Origin: Chloroflexia bacterium SDU3-3 | GTDB lineage: Bacteria; Chloroflexota; Chloroflexia; Chloroflexales; Roseiflexaceae | DNA: 64,000 nt | Direction of reading: 5' to 3' | NCBI GenBank assembly: GCA_009268125.1 | Contig: WBOU01000018.1 | Location: 1-64,000 of the forward strand | Part shown: positions 1-7,827 of the stretch, piece by piece | Layout of the letters: every line of letters starts with the position of its first letter | How positions within the stretch are numbered: position 1 is the stretch's first letter | Notes under the pieces: generated by a model | What the model was told of the DNA's origin: nothing | Database searches by the model: none | What the model saw: only the letters and a program-made list of their open reading frames with translations | Position numbers and translations under genes: made by a program

Positions 1-412
1 ATGGTATGATAGCGGGGCGAGGGGGGCATAACGACTCCATAGGGTATGGTTTGGGTTGGCACGCAAAGCATACCCGTTTTGCGCGTTCTGTCCACCTCGC
101 CACAAAAGTGACACCTGTTGAGGGGCAGGCCCCTCGGCGCTGCCCGCGCAGGGCATCCACCCACCGAACACGTACCACCGCCATCGCTGATGGGAAACAC
201 CTCGAAAAAGTGACACTATGTGAGGGCTCCGCGCCCTTGGAACCCCGCCAGAGCAGGGCATCCACTCACCAACCAAATACCACTGCTATCGTGGATGGCA
301 CGCCAGGTCGGCCTGAACGGGCAACGCTGCAAGCATTGACTACGAGTCGGTCTGCAGCATCCCCGAAGCAGAAACACATCGCCTCCAGCCATGCTCGTGC
401 CGTAGCGCGGCT
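1..412. other. Gene-free left edge with a diverged ~102-bp tandem duplication
   Basis: I see no credible gene here; the open frame across it has no family features. Two diverged copies of one segment lie at about 104-190 and 206-295. Both begin AAAAGTGACAC, contain a GAGGG / GGGCATCCAC core and end near GATGG, which gives an offset of 102 bases. This looks like an old intergenic duplication. The STAS gene on the minus strand ends at 413, and no clear terminator follows it. Confidence 0.45.
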
Positions 413-1528
413 CTATGCCTGCCGTGGCAGCAGCCGCAGCACCGCCGCCTGAAGGTCGCTGAAGGTCGCGATCGATCCGAAGCTCAGGTTTAGCGAGATC
501 AGCGTCTGCGCTACCTCGGGGCGGATGCCCACCAGGATGACATCGCAGCCCAGCAGGCGCAGGGCCGTGCCAATATCGATCAGGGTGCGCGCGATCTCCG
601 TGTCCACTAGCGGCACGCCGGTGATATCGATGATCACCTGGCTGGCCTGCTCCTCGCGCACCCTGGCCAGCACCTGCTCCATCATCATCCGGCTGCGGCT
701 GCTGTCTAGCTCGCCGATCAGCGGCACGATCAGGATGCCCGGCAGCACCGGCACGATCGGCGTGCTCAGCGCGCGCAGGGTCTGCTGCGATGATTGCAGC
801 GCATCCATGGCCTGCTGCAGCGCCGCCTCGCGTACCTCCACATCGCGCAGCGCCCGCTGCAGCGAGGCTGTGCGCGTGATCACCGTCTGCTCCAGCGATG
901 CGCGCAGCTGATCCAGCTCGAACTCGCGCTGGAGCGTGCGCTGCAGCAGGCGGCGCAGCGATGCCCCGGCCTGGAGGAACAGCGCCACCTCCACGCCGAT
1001 CGTCAGGATGATCGTGCCGATGCTCAAGATCCGCTGGTCGCCGCGCAGTGGTGCGATGCCCACAGTGTGCGGGAGCAGCGAGTCGGCGAAAAATAGCAGC
1101 AGGATGATGACTACAGAGACAATGGCGGTGCCCAGCAGCAGCTTTCGCTCGGCCAGCATGCCCGCCAGGGTCACATTCATCAGGAACACCGGCAGCATGC
1201 CCACGCTGGTGTCTGTTCCCCAGACCCAGATGGTCAGCGTGACGCCGACGGTCAGGCTGGCGAGCGTGATGATAACCGAAGGCGTGAAGTGGCCTTTTCG
1301 CAGCACCACGATGCCGCTGACGCTGCCGATCACCACAATTATGCCTGCCAGGATGCCCAAGATCAGCCCGATGCCGGTGCCAGCGGTCAGCAGCGGTAGG
1401 AAGGTCCAGAGCCCGGCGGCGCTGGCGAGCATGGCCATAAAGATTAGCAGCGACGGGGCTTGCTGCTGCTCGATCGGGTTTGCGATCGGCGGGAGGGTGT
1501 TGAGCCAGGTGGACAGGCGCAGCCGCAT
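413..1528 (-). CDS. Membrane-anchored RsbR-type STAS signalling protein
   Basis: Protein of 371 aa. The first ~180 residues are about six hydrophobic segments, followed by a coiled coil (~190-255, heptad-like L/E/Q-rich) and a C-terminal STAS domain (~260-371). The STAS part carries DITGVPLVDT and VGIRPEVAQTL, the signatures of RsbR/RsbS-like proteins, in which Ser/Thr residues are phosphorylated by switch kinases. No kinase is encoded nearby. The start at 1528 is preferred over an upstream GTG at 1618 because GAGGT lies six bases before it, and because a hairpin terminator separates it from the V4R gene. It follows the Roadblock and V4R genes on the same strand. The C-terminus closely resembles that of the dCache/HAMP/STAS protein at 13.9 kb, so the two are probably paralogous stress or environment sensors. 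The input sensed by the membrane part is unknown. Confidence 0.8.
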   Translation of the reverse strand: MRLRLSTWLNTLPPIANPIEQQQAPSLLIFMAMLASAAGLWTFLPLLTAGTGIGLILGILAGIIVVIGSVSGIVVLRKGHFTPSVIITLASLTVGVTLTIWVWGTDTSVGMLPVFLMNVTLAGMLAERKLLLGTAIVSVVIILLLFFADSLLPHTVGIAPLRGDQRILSIGTIILTIGVEVALFLQAGASLRRLLQRTLQREFELDQLRASLEQTVITRTASLQRALRDVEVREAALQQAMDALQSSQQTLRALSTPIVPVLPGILIVPLIGELDSSRSRMMMEQVLARVREEQASQVIIDITGVPLVDTEIARTLIDIGTALRLLGCDVILVGIRPEVAQTLISLNLSFGSIATFSDLQAAVLRLLPRQA

Positions 1529-1565
1529 GGGGACCTCGCTTCGTTCAAACCAGCTGATCTCGAGG

Positions 1566-1609
1566 GAAAAGAAAACACCACCCATACGTAGCAGAGCGCA
1601 TGGGTGGTG
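1566..1609 (-). terminator. Intrinsic terminator after the V4R gene
   Basis: A perfect 10-bp stem (1576-1585 with 1600-1609) with a 14-base loop is followed on the minus strand by TTTTCTTTTC. It sits 16 bases past the V4R stop and before the STAS start. It would separate the Roadblock/V4R transcript from the STAS gene, or attenuate between them. Confidence 0.8.
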
Positions 1610-1625
1610 CCTGGCCACGGGGGCG

Positions 1626-2084
1626 CTAGATTGGGCTGATCTCGTAGACGCAGTGCTCTGCGCCGCAGGATGTGCACTGCTTCTCCACGCCGGTCATGGC
1701 CGTTCCTGTGATACCGCTGAGTGCGCCGATAAACACGCCCAGCGAGAACAGGCACTGCGGCGTGTCCGATGTGCGGCCAGCTACGCACGCTACCTCGCTC
1801 ACCTGCACCTGGTAGCCGCCATTCGGCAGCAGCACGATGTCTTTGATCAGACACAGGCGCGTGCCATTCAGGCCCAGCGCGTTATCCAGCGTCTCGCGCA
1901 GGAAAGCCGGGTCTTTGCCGCTGTTCAGCAGCCCCAGCTGGGTCACCAGCTCGTAGCCCCGCAGACGCCCAGCCGAGACCACCGGCGCACGATCTGCGAC
2001 CTCTTCGGTGACAAAGCGCAGGTACTGAAAGCAGACAAGGCTCATATATTGCCCGAGGGTTGGACGGTTGATATCGGTTGCCAT
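1626..2084 (-). CDS. V4R domain protein
   Basis: Single-domain protein of 152 aa matching the V4R (4-vinyl reductase) small-molecule-binding fold. It ends in a cysteine cluster, CTSCGAEHCVYEI, typical of the family, where it may bind metal or ligand. V4R domains occur in bacteriochlorophyll biosynthesis proteins, in XylR/DmpR-type activators and as TRAPP-like subunits, so this one is more likely a sensor or adaptor than an enzyme. The start is supported by AGGAGAG upstream of the ATG. It lies 61 bases downstream of the Roadblock gene on the same strand, a spacing consistent with one transcript. In a Roadblock/GTPase context it is the probable input domain; its ligand cannot be inferred. Confidence 0.82.
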   Translation of the reverse strand: MATDINRPTLGQYMSLVCFQYLRFVTEEVADRAPVVSAGRLRGYELVTQLGLLNSGKDPAFLRETLDNALGLNGTRLCLIKDIVLLPNGGYQVQVSEVACVAGRTSDTPQCLFSLGVFIGALSGITGTAMTGVEKQCTSCGAEHCVYEISPI

Positions 2085-2145
2085 GGCTCTCTCTCCTGAT
2101 GATGTGACTTCATGTTGTCGTAGCGGCGCTGATGGTCTTGGTCTG

Positions 2146-2517
2146 CTAGATGATCTTGCCGATGGCGGCGGCGGCGTCGCGGGCCTCGATGCGCACCATT
2201 CCGAGGTTTGCGCCCTCGCGCAGGTTTACGGCCAGTAGGCTTTGCGTCCCGGCGGGCAGCACCATGAACAGCCCGTTCGATGCCTTGATGATGGTCTCCT
2301 CGGTCGTGCCGATCTTCAGCTCGCCCGAGACACGCTTGGTCACACCGATCATGGTGGCGGCCACTGCGCCGACGCGGTCGGCGTTGATATCGGTCGACAT
2401 GCGGGATGCCAGCACAATGCCGTCGGTGCTGACGGCGACGGCACCCGAGACATCGCTTCCAGAGTTGGTGGCGAGCTGCTCCAGCACTTGGAGGATTTGT
2501 TCCTGCCGAGTTGCCAT
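2146..2517 (-). CDS. Roadblock/LC7 domain protein (MglB-like)
   Basis: 123 aa, one Roadblock/LC7 domain. Such proteins (MglB, CvnB) dimerise and act as GTPase-activating or scaffold partners of Ras-like GTPases. The sequence GAVAVSTDGIVLAS followed by VGAVAATMIG and GTTEETIIKA fits the family over its full usual length. It is about 82% identical by hand count to the Roadblock protein at 34343-34714, with a completely identical central stretch (residues ~45-79). No GTPase lies next to this copy; the nearest is at 36.4 kb, so the two Roadblock proteins may share it. It is the first gene of the group reading leftward, and AAAGGA precedes its ATG. Confidence 0.9.
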   Translation of the reverse strand: MATRQEQILQVLEQLATNSGSDVSGAVAVSTDGIVLASRMSTDINADRVGAVAATMIGVTKRVSGELKIGTTEETIIKASNGLFMVLPAGTQSLLAVNLREGANLGMVRIEARDAAAAIGKII

Positions 2518-2982
2518 TTCACGATCCTTTCTCTGCTGATGTTTTCAGAATGTTAGGCGTATACTTGGGGTTTGTAAAAGGCTCTCAGCAAAGCGTTTTT
2601 ACTATACCAGAGACCTCTAGCCTTTTTCATTGCATAGAACGAACTATTTACCAACAATAACGTATCTATATTGTGTGTTTAACTATTTGGCATGCGTAGT
2701 AATGCACCCTTGCGCGAAGCTAGCGCCTCTTGATCACACCGAAGGTGCGGCGCCGCTGGTATTGCCTTGGGCGATGCGTCTGCTTTCGTACAATGGCTCG
2801 TAGATCGGAAACATCCCGAGCCGCTGGGCTTGTACCCTCCGCCGGGCCTGCCTTCACCTGCCGCCATGTGCCTGCCTAACCCATCGGCGTTGACATCGCC
2901 ACGGCGCTCCGCTACAATCCTCGGCGTTTGTCTCAAGCTTCTGCCCTCGCCTTGCGAAAGGCATCAGGTTCATAGGTATCAA
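2518..2982. other. Intergenic region between divergent Roadblock and glycosyltransferase genes
   Basis: 465 bases without a convincing gene. The left half (about 2560-2700) is AT-rich and probably holds the Roadblock promoter: on the minus strand TATAGT (2602-2607) lies next to GCTAGAGGTCTCT (2609-2621), a block also found upstream of the second Roadblock gene. The right half is GC-rich and open in the frame of the glycosyltransferase, but its composition is not membrane-protein-like, so I treat it as leader. Confidence 0.5.
2609..2621 (-). promoter_or_regulatory. GCTAGAGGTYTCT element upstream of Roadblock gene 1
   Basis: The 13-base block GCTAGAGGTCTCT on the minus strand recurs with one change (GCTAGAGGTTTCT) at 34177-34189 upstream of the second Roadblock gene. 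It lies about 92 bases before the start codon, adjacent to a TATAGT. It may be a shared regulatory site, but could equally be residue of the duplication that produced the two genes. Confidence 0.35.
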
Positions 2983-4113
2983 ATGCTCAAGACCTATCGT
3001 GTGGTGGTCTGGTTTGTGGTCTGGCGGCTGGGACTCTGGCTGGCTGGCGCGGCCTCGCTGTGGGCAAGCCAGCCGCTCAACGCCCTGGGCCAGCGACTCA
3101 GCTGGAATGGCACGGCCTTTGCGCCTGCCGACGGCCTGCGCTGCGCCCTGGCCACCTGTTGGACCGTATGGGATGGCGACTACTACAAGGCTATTGCCCT
3201 CCACGGCTATACCTTCCAGGGCGTCACATGGCCCAGCATCTCGTTTTTTCCGCTCTACCCGCTGCTCATCCGTCTGCTGCTGCCGCTGTTCGGCGGCAGC
3301 GCGGCGCTGGCGGCGCTGTTTGTCTCGCATGTGGCTTTGCTGGCCGCCCTGCTGCTGCTCCACCGCCTGCTGATCGCCGACTTCGGCGAGCGCGTGGCCG
3401 ACCGCAGCATCTGGATGCTGCTGCTCTTCCCCATGTCGATGTTCTTCGCGGCGGGCTACACCGAGTCGCTGGCGCTGGCGCTGGTGGTGCTGCTGGTGTG
3501 GGCCATCCGTGGCCAGCGCTGGTGGCTGGCTGGGGCGGCGGGCTTCTTTCTGGCCCTGGCCCGCCTGCCTGGCGTGCTGGCCGCGCCCATCCTGCTGTAT
3601 GCCTACCTCGATCATGTGGGCTGGCGCTGGCGCGCGCTGCGCTGGCCCGCCCTTGCTTCGCTGCTGCCGCCGCTTGGCCTGGCCCTGTTTATGGCCTACC
3701 AGTGGCGGCGCTTCGGCACGCCCTGGGCCTTCCTGATCGCCCAGCGCCAGTGGGAGCAGCAGCTCAGCCCGCCCTGGGTTATCCCGCTTACGCTTATCCA
3801 GCGCTTGGGCGAGCAGCCTCTGGCGATCTACGGCCTGCACCTTGCGTTCTGGCTGCTGGGCATCGCCCTGGCCGCCACGGTCTGCCTGCGCATGCCGCGC
3901 ATCTATCAGTTGGTGCTGCTGATCTGGCTTCCGGCCTTCTTGGCCAGCTGGGCCTTCAGCCTAGGTAGGCATATGCTGGTCGGCTTCCCCGCCTTTGTGG
4001 CCCTGGCCCTCTGGGCCGAGGTGCGCTGGGTGCGCTGGCTGCTGGTGGCACTGCTGCTGCCGCTGCTGCTGATCTGCACCGCGCTGTTTGTCAATACTTT
4101 CTGGGTTGCGTAG
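2983..4113 (+). CDS. PIG-V/GT76-like membrane mannosyltransferase
   Basis: 376 aa with about nine to ten hydrophobic segments. The periplasmic loop after the first segment has WDGDYYKAIALHGYTF and SFFPLYPLLIRLL, the hallmark of the PIG-V (GPI mannosyltransferase 2-like, GT76/GT-C) family; a later LGRHMLVGFPAFVALA is also typical. These enzymes transfer a sugar from a polyprenyl-phosphate donor outside the membrane. The frame stays open 72 codons upstream, but that part is Pro/Arg-rich and unlike the family; the ATG at 2983 begins directly before the first membrane helix (MLKTYRVVVWF), with only a weak AGG ahead. It is a single gene between divergent and convergent neighbours, with a strong bidirectional terminator 140 bases downstream. 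The acceptor is unknown. Confidence 0.8.
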   Translation: MLKTYRVVVWFVVWRLGLWLAGAASLWASQPLNALGQRLSWNGTAFAPADGLRCALATCWTVWDGDYYKAIALHGYTFQGVTWPSISFFPLYPLLIRLLLPLFGGSAALAALFVSHVALLAALLLLHRLLIADFGERVADRSIWMLLLFPMSMFFAAGYTESLALALVVLLVWAIRGQRWWLAGAAGFFLALARLPGVLAAPILLYAYLDHVGWRWRALRWPALASLLPPLGLALFMAYQWRRFGTPWAFLIAQRQWEQQLSPPWVIPLTLIQRLGEQPLAIYGLHLAFWLLGIALAATVCLRMPRIYQLVLLIWLPAFLASWAFSLGRHMLVGFPAFVALALWAEVRWVRWLLVALLLPLLLICTALFVNTFWVA

Positions 4114-4252
4114 CGAGGATTTTGCGCGCTGCCCAAGTGACACTCTGGGCGGCGCATTGCTGATCATCGGCGCTGCTTGGCGCGTTGACCGCTTGCCCTT
4201 GCGCTGCCTTGCCCACGTATTGCTAGCTCGCGTGATTAAAGCTCTCGCGCTT

Positions 4253-4291
4253 AAAAAGGGAGGGATGTGAGGATCGCATCCCTCCCTTTTT
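4253..4291. terminator. Bidirectional intrinsic terminator
   Basis: Perfect 15-bp stem (4253-4267 with 4277-4291), nine-base loop, A5 at the left end and T5 at the right. It sits between the convergent glycosyltransferase and beta-propeller genes and can stop transcription from both sides. Confidence 0.85.
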
Positions 4292-4300
4292 CTCGTTTTC

Positions 4301-4373
4301 TTTGTGTCTTGGAGTCTTGGTGGTAAAAAGGTTCTGTATCCCCTCTGCGTCTTCGCGTCTTCGTGGTAAATAG
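4301..4373. repeat. Dispersed (CACCAAGA)n-type repeat, copy 1
   Basis: Two short arrays of an approximate 8-bp unit, read on the minus strand as TTTACCACGAAGACGCGAAG and TTTTTACCACCAAGACTCC plus flanks. The same element occurs at 11.03, 11.11, 13.29, 61.54 and 61.74 kb. Here it lies between the terminator and the 3' end of the beta-propeller gene. Confidence 0.75.
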
Positions 4374-4377
4374 GGCC

Positions 4378-6183
4378 CTATCTGTCGTACTGCGCCGCCC
4401 GCTCGCTGCCCACCAGCCCCAGCAGGATGCTGTAGCGCTGCGGCTGCTCGCCGGGGTGGTATTCTAGCCTGGCCCGCTCGTAGTATTGCACCGTCAGCCC
4501 GTTCTCCTGCAGCTCCTCGCTGATCGGGTTGCCGTAGAGCTGGATGTCGCCAAACTGCTGCCAGTAGCTGCGGAAGCTGCCGCACATGTTGTGCTTGGTC
4601 TCGGGCACATAGGTGCAGTCGGCGCGGCCCGCAGGCTGGGCATCCTGGAACGCAGCCTCGCCGCCCGCCTTGCGCGCATAGCTCAGCTCGCTGCCCAGCC
4701 AGCCCAGCTGCACGTCGTAGCGGCTGGGCTGGGTGCCGGGGTGGTATTCCAGCCGCGCGCGCTCGTAGTACTGGATGGTGACGCCGTTCTCCGTAAACTC
4801 TTCGCTGATCGGCAGGCCGTAGACACCGACGCCGCCAAATTTTTGCCAGTAGCTGCGGAAGCTGCCGCACATGTTGTGCTGCGTGGCATCCATGAACGTG
4901 CAGTCGGCCTTCCGTTCGGCGGGGCTGAAGGCGCTGCCGCTGGGCGCAGGGGCCACCGGTGCCGCTGGTGCCGCCGGTGCCGACGCCTGATCTTGGCCGT
5001 TGATCAGCACGCGGCTGTACATAATCTCGCCGTCGTCGATCTTTACCTCGTGCTGGTAGACCACGTGCGCCTTGATGCCGCCCTGCACCGCGCTGCCCAC
5101 CACCGCGCTGCGCGTATCCCACGGCCCGCTGGAGACCGGGATGGATTCCCAGCCCTTTTGGCCGTAGGCTTTGAACAGCAGCACGATATGGCGTGTCTTG
5201 GGGCCGGTCGGTTCCGAGTAGGTGACATACAGGTTGTTCTGCTCGTCGGTGCCGATGGCCGGGGCAAACTTCAGGTCGCCCAGATTCGACACCAGCGTGG
5301 TCACGCTCTGCCAGCTCTGGCCCTCGGGGCGGCGCGCGTACATGATCTTCTCGTTCGCGCCCACGCCTCTGCGCCACACCACGTGCTGCACATTCTGCGA
5401 GTCGATCAGAATCGACGGGTCGGCGTTGTAGTTTTTGTTGCCATCCTTGGCGATGCTGCCGCTGCGGAACTGTGCGCCATCCCAGTCCGCATAGCGGATG
5501 TCGCCCTGGTGCGTGCCAGGGTTGCGCACATACCACACCACGTGCAGGCGGCTGTCTTTGTCGGCGGCGATGCTTGGGAAGATCATATTGCCTTCCTCTT
5601 TCTCTACCACGCCACCGTCGCCGCCTGCCACCCAGGTGTGGCCATTGTCTTTCGAGAAGCGGTAGTAGATCGCCTCGCCATCTATATTGCGCCAGACCAC
5701 CCAGAGGGTGCCATCGGGCGATGTGGTGATCCGAGTCTGGCCGGGCTGCTTGCCGCCCGCGATCAGGATGGGCTGGCTCCAGCCGCCATCGCTGGTTCTG
5801 CTGCGGTAGAAGATGCTATTGCCCGACCCATAGCTGATGTGGCTGGTGCCATTGCCATCGACCGCCACGCTGGGCCACTGCGCCACGCTGTTGGTGTTGG
5901 TATCGAGCAAGGTTGCACCATCCAGCGCGTTGCCCTGCCACGCCGCCGAAAAGCCAACCTGCTTGTGCTTGCGCTCGCCCCACACCGTGGTGAGCCGCCC
6001 GTTGGTTCCGGCGATGCTTGGGAACTCCGACTGGTCGGATGTGCGCGAGACATTCTGCTCGAAGGTGACGCCCACCATCGCGCTGGCGATGCTGGGGCCT
6101 GCGATCACGCCGATCAGCAGCGCTGCGCCGATGGCTATAGCGGTAGCGCGGGTGCTCGGCTTCCCTCGCTGAAAAAGTGGCAT
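4378..6183 (-). CDS. Secreted sialidase-like beta-propeller protein with duplicated C-terminal module
   Basis: 601 aa. A signal peptide (basic start, hydrophobic ~15-35, SIASA) precedes an exo-sialidase-superfamily beta-propeller (~40-400), seen as recurrent FPSIA, WVVWR, LHVVWY and HVVWRR blades. The sialidase catalytic residues are not recognisable, so binding rather than hydrolysis is possible. A Pro/Ala linker (~405-420) leads to two tandem modules of ~75 residues at ~427 and ~522, each running DCT..HNMCGSFRSYWQ, YG.PISEE, ENG.T.QYYERARLEYHPG and ending LG..GSE. I count these as roughly three-quarters identical. Similar modules terminate many exported Chloroflexota proteins (family knowledge), probably as cell-surface or wall anchors. 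The ATG at 6183 has AGGAG upstream; the frame extends 18 codons further without a signal-like start. Cysteines in each module may form disulfides outside the cell. Confidence 0.8.
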   Translation of the reverse strand: MPLFQRGKPSTRATAIAIGAALLIGVIAGPSIASAMVGVTFEQNVSRTSDQSEFPSIAGTNGRLTTVWGERKHKQVGFSAAWQGNALDGATLLDTNTNSVAQWPSVAVDGNGTSHISYGSGNSIFYRSRTSDGGWSQPILIAGGKQPGQTRITTSPDGTLWVVWRNIDGEAIYYRFSKDNGHTWVAGGDGGVVEKEEGNMIFPSIAADKDSRLHVVWYVRNPGTHQGDIRYADWDGAQFRSGSIAKDGNKNYNADPSILIDSQNVQHVVWRRGVGANEKIMYARRPEGQSWQSVTTLVSNLGDLKFAPAIGTDEQNNLYVTYSEPTGPKTRHIVLLFKAYGQKGWESIPVSSGPWDTRSAVVGSAVQGGIKAHVVYQHEVKIDDGEIMYSRVLINGQDQASAPAAPAAPVAPAPSGSAFSPAERKADCTFMDATQHNMCGSFRSYWQKFGGVGVYGLPISEEFTENGVTIQYYERARLEYHPGTQPSRYDVQLGWLGSELSYARKAGGEAAFQDAQPAGRADCTYVPETKHNMCGSFRSYWQQFGDIQLYGNPISEELQENGLTVQYYERARLEYHPGEQPQRYSILLGLVGSERAAQYDR

Positions 6184-6359
6184 GGTGTGTCTCCTGTGTT
6201 GCCTGCGGGCGTCGCTGCGCCGCAAAACCAGATGCATATGGGTGGGCTTCGTATTGTAGCGTATCTGCGCCGATGTGCATACTTGCCTATTGCCAGCGAA
6301 TTTTTAACCAAATCTTTCTTTGATACTCATTTTTCTTTAAAAATTTAAGAGAATTTCTA

Positions 6360-6388
6360 TTGACTTGCTGAACCGAGGATGCCATAAT
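6360..6388 (+). promoter_or_regulatory. Sigma-70-type promoter for the exported LolA-like protein
   Basis: TTGACT at 6360-6365, a 17-base spacer and CATAAT at 6383-6388, about 38 bases before the start codon at 6427. Upstream of it is an A/T-rich tract (6300-6355) that may act as an UP element. The predicted transcript has a short leader. Confidence 0.7.
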
Positions 6389-6426
6389 CGTGACGTATCT
6401 TCGTAAATGTGTAGGAGTTTAAACGT

Positions 6427-7161
6427 ATGAACCGCTCACGGCTGCGTGTGCGCTCTGTGCTGGCTGTTTTCGCGCTGGCCATGATGTTTCTGAGCCTTGT
6501 TCCCACGGCTGCGGCCAACGCCGCCGAGCGTGTCAAGGCCTTCCCCTTTGTGAATAACTACGCCACTACCCGCTTCAAGCATCAGACCACGGTCAGCATC
6601 GCTGGCTACCAGGTGCGCTCCTTCGGTGCTGGCGAGATCGTCTCCCCCGATCGCATCCGCGTGTGGTCGACGAATGAGGCTACCGGCGAGATCACGAATG
6701 TGATCCAGATTGGTGGCTCGGCCTACCAGCAGGAGGGCGATAAGCCCTGGGAGAAAGTGGCTGGCGTTGGGGCCTACTCCTCGGCTCCCATGGCCGAGCA
6801 GCTGAACCAGATCCAGGAGATTGCCGACTCGATCAGCTACCTTGGCGTCGAGAAGGTTGGCGACCGCGACACCTCGCACTACCAGGCCAAGATTAGCGGC
6901 GAGACCATCAAGCGCCTGCTGGGCGATGCCTTCTCGGATCTGCCCAAGTCGTCGCAGGATGTGCTGAAGAACGCGACCCTGACCTACGATTTCTGGATCG
7001 GCGCGGACAGCTTTGTCTATCAGCAGAACATCACGCTGCAGACCGCCAGCTACGAGATCGACGGCCAGAGCGTTCCTGGGCTGGATTACGGGGTGCTGAT
7101 GACGTTCTACGACATCAATGACCCCAACATCTCGGTGACTGCCCCCGAGGGTGTGAAGTAG
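6427..7161 (+). CDS. Exported LolA/LppX-like beta-fold protein
   Basis: 244 aa with a classical signal peptide (RSRLRVRS, hydrophobic LAVFALAMMFLSLV, cleavage near TAAANA-AE) and no lipobox cysteine, so probably released or wall-associated. The mature part resembles the LppX/LprG-LolA-type half-barrel family: an early IAGYQVRSFGAGEIVSPDRIRV strand pair, a probe-binding middle and a late WIGADSFVYQQNITL strand, as in proteins that carry lipids or monitor modification state. No substrate can be inferred. GTAGGAG precedes the ATG. Transcribed alone between a good promoter and a hairpin terminator at 7191-7230. Confidence 0.65.
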   Translation: MNRSRLRVRSVLAVFALAMMFLSLVPTAAANAAERVKAFPFVNNYATTRFKHQTTVSIAGYQVRSFGAGEIVSPDRIRVWSTNEATGEITNVIQIGGSAYQQEGDKPWEKVAGVGAYSSAPMAEQLNQIQEIADSISYLGVEKVGDRDTSHYQAKISGETIKRLLGDAFSDLPKSSQDVLKNATLTYDFWIGADSFVYQQNITLQTASYEIDGQSVPGLDYGVLMTFYDINDPNISVTAPEGVK

Positions 7162-7190
7162 TCTCCTCGCTACCTCCACTCCAACCGATT

Positions 7191-7230
7191 GCAAAAGGCC
7201 CTGCGCATCACGGTGCGCGGGGCCTTTTGC
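7191..7230 (+). terminator. Hairpin terminator
   Basis: GCAAAAGGCC at the left arm pairs with GGCCTTTTGC at the right; the stem continues inward with one mismatch to a six-base loop. It lies 29 bases past the stop of the LolA-like gene. The T4 run is inside the right arm, so termination strength is uncertain. Confidence 0.7.
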
Positions 7231-7316
7231 ATGGCGCTGCGTCCCTCGGTTTGCCTGCTGAACTCCTCTATGACCCTGATACCCTTTATAGCATGCGAGC
7301 AAGGAAAGGAAACGCG

Positions 7317-7515
7317 GACGTTTGGAAGCATGGCGGGGGGTGTGAAGAATGTTAACAGGCGCGTTTGGAAGCATGGCGGGGGGTGTGAAGAATGTTAACA
7401 GGCGCGTTTGGAAGCATGGCGGGGGGTGTGAAGAATGTTAACAGGCGTGTTTGGAAGCATGGCGGGGGGTGTGAAGAATGTTAACAGGCGCGTTTGGAAG
7501 CATGGCGGGGGGGGT
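7317..7515 (+). repeat. 43-bp tandem repeat, five copies
   Basis: The block starting TTTGGAAGCATGGCGGGGGG recurs at 7321, 7364, 7407, 7450 and 7493, exactly 43 bases apart; the fifth copy is partial. Copies differ by one or two bases (GCGCG versus GCGTG or GCGGACG before TTTGG). Each full unit contains the palindrome GTTAAC and a G6 run. There are no unique spacers, so it is a minisatellite rather than a CRISPR array. Confidence 0.95.
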
Positions 7516-7827
7516 GAGGAAAGGAAATCTGCGGCGATAGAACGCCGATACCCCGCGAAAGAGCGCATCCCTATCGCCTAGAAGCCCGCTGGGTCGCCAG
7601 AGCGAGGCGCGAACCGATGCACCGCAATGTCGCGAAGGGCGCGATCACGCACAGACAGCGCTGAGCTAGGGACAGAGGTCGCAGCACAACCCACCCCGCC
7701 CATCCAGCGAAGGTGCCGCCCGCGCCTGCTGGCCATATGCACGGCTACCCGCCGCCAGCCCGCCAGTGGGCCAACCCGATCTATACTGTAGCGTTGTTCC
7801 CATGCGCTGAAAAAAGGACATGCAACG
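7516..7827. other. Intergenic region upstream of the alpha/beta hydrolase
   Basis: About 310 bases between the tandem repeat and the hydrolase gene. I see no gene or clear promoter box; AAAAAAGGA at about 7811 is the probable ribosome binding site of the following gene. Confidence 0.4.

Noticed and set aside
6-452. 148-aa frame at the left edge
   Set aside because: Low-complexity Arg/Thr/Ala composition produced by the local duplication; overlaps the end of the STAS gene; no ribosome binding site.
2854-3840. 328-aa minus-strand frame, Gln/Arg-rich
   Set aside because: Antisense to the PIG-V-like gene, whose membrane helices and WDGDYY motif are clear; no domain on this strand.
4486-6348. 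620-aa open frame on the plus strand opposite the beta-propeller gene
   Set aside because: His/Ala/Val-rich with no family motif; it mirrors the codon bias of the true gene on the minus strand, which has a signal peptide and recognisable modules.
7317-7515. Possible CRISPR array
   Set aside because: The 43-bp units are directly adjacent with no unique spacers, and no cas genes are present.
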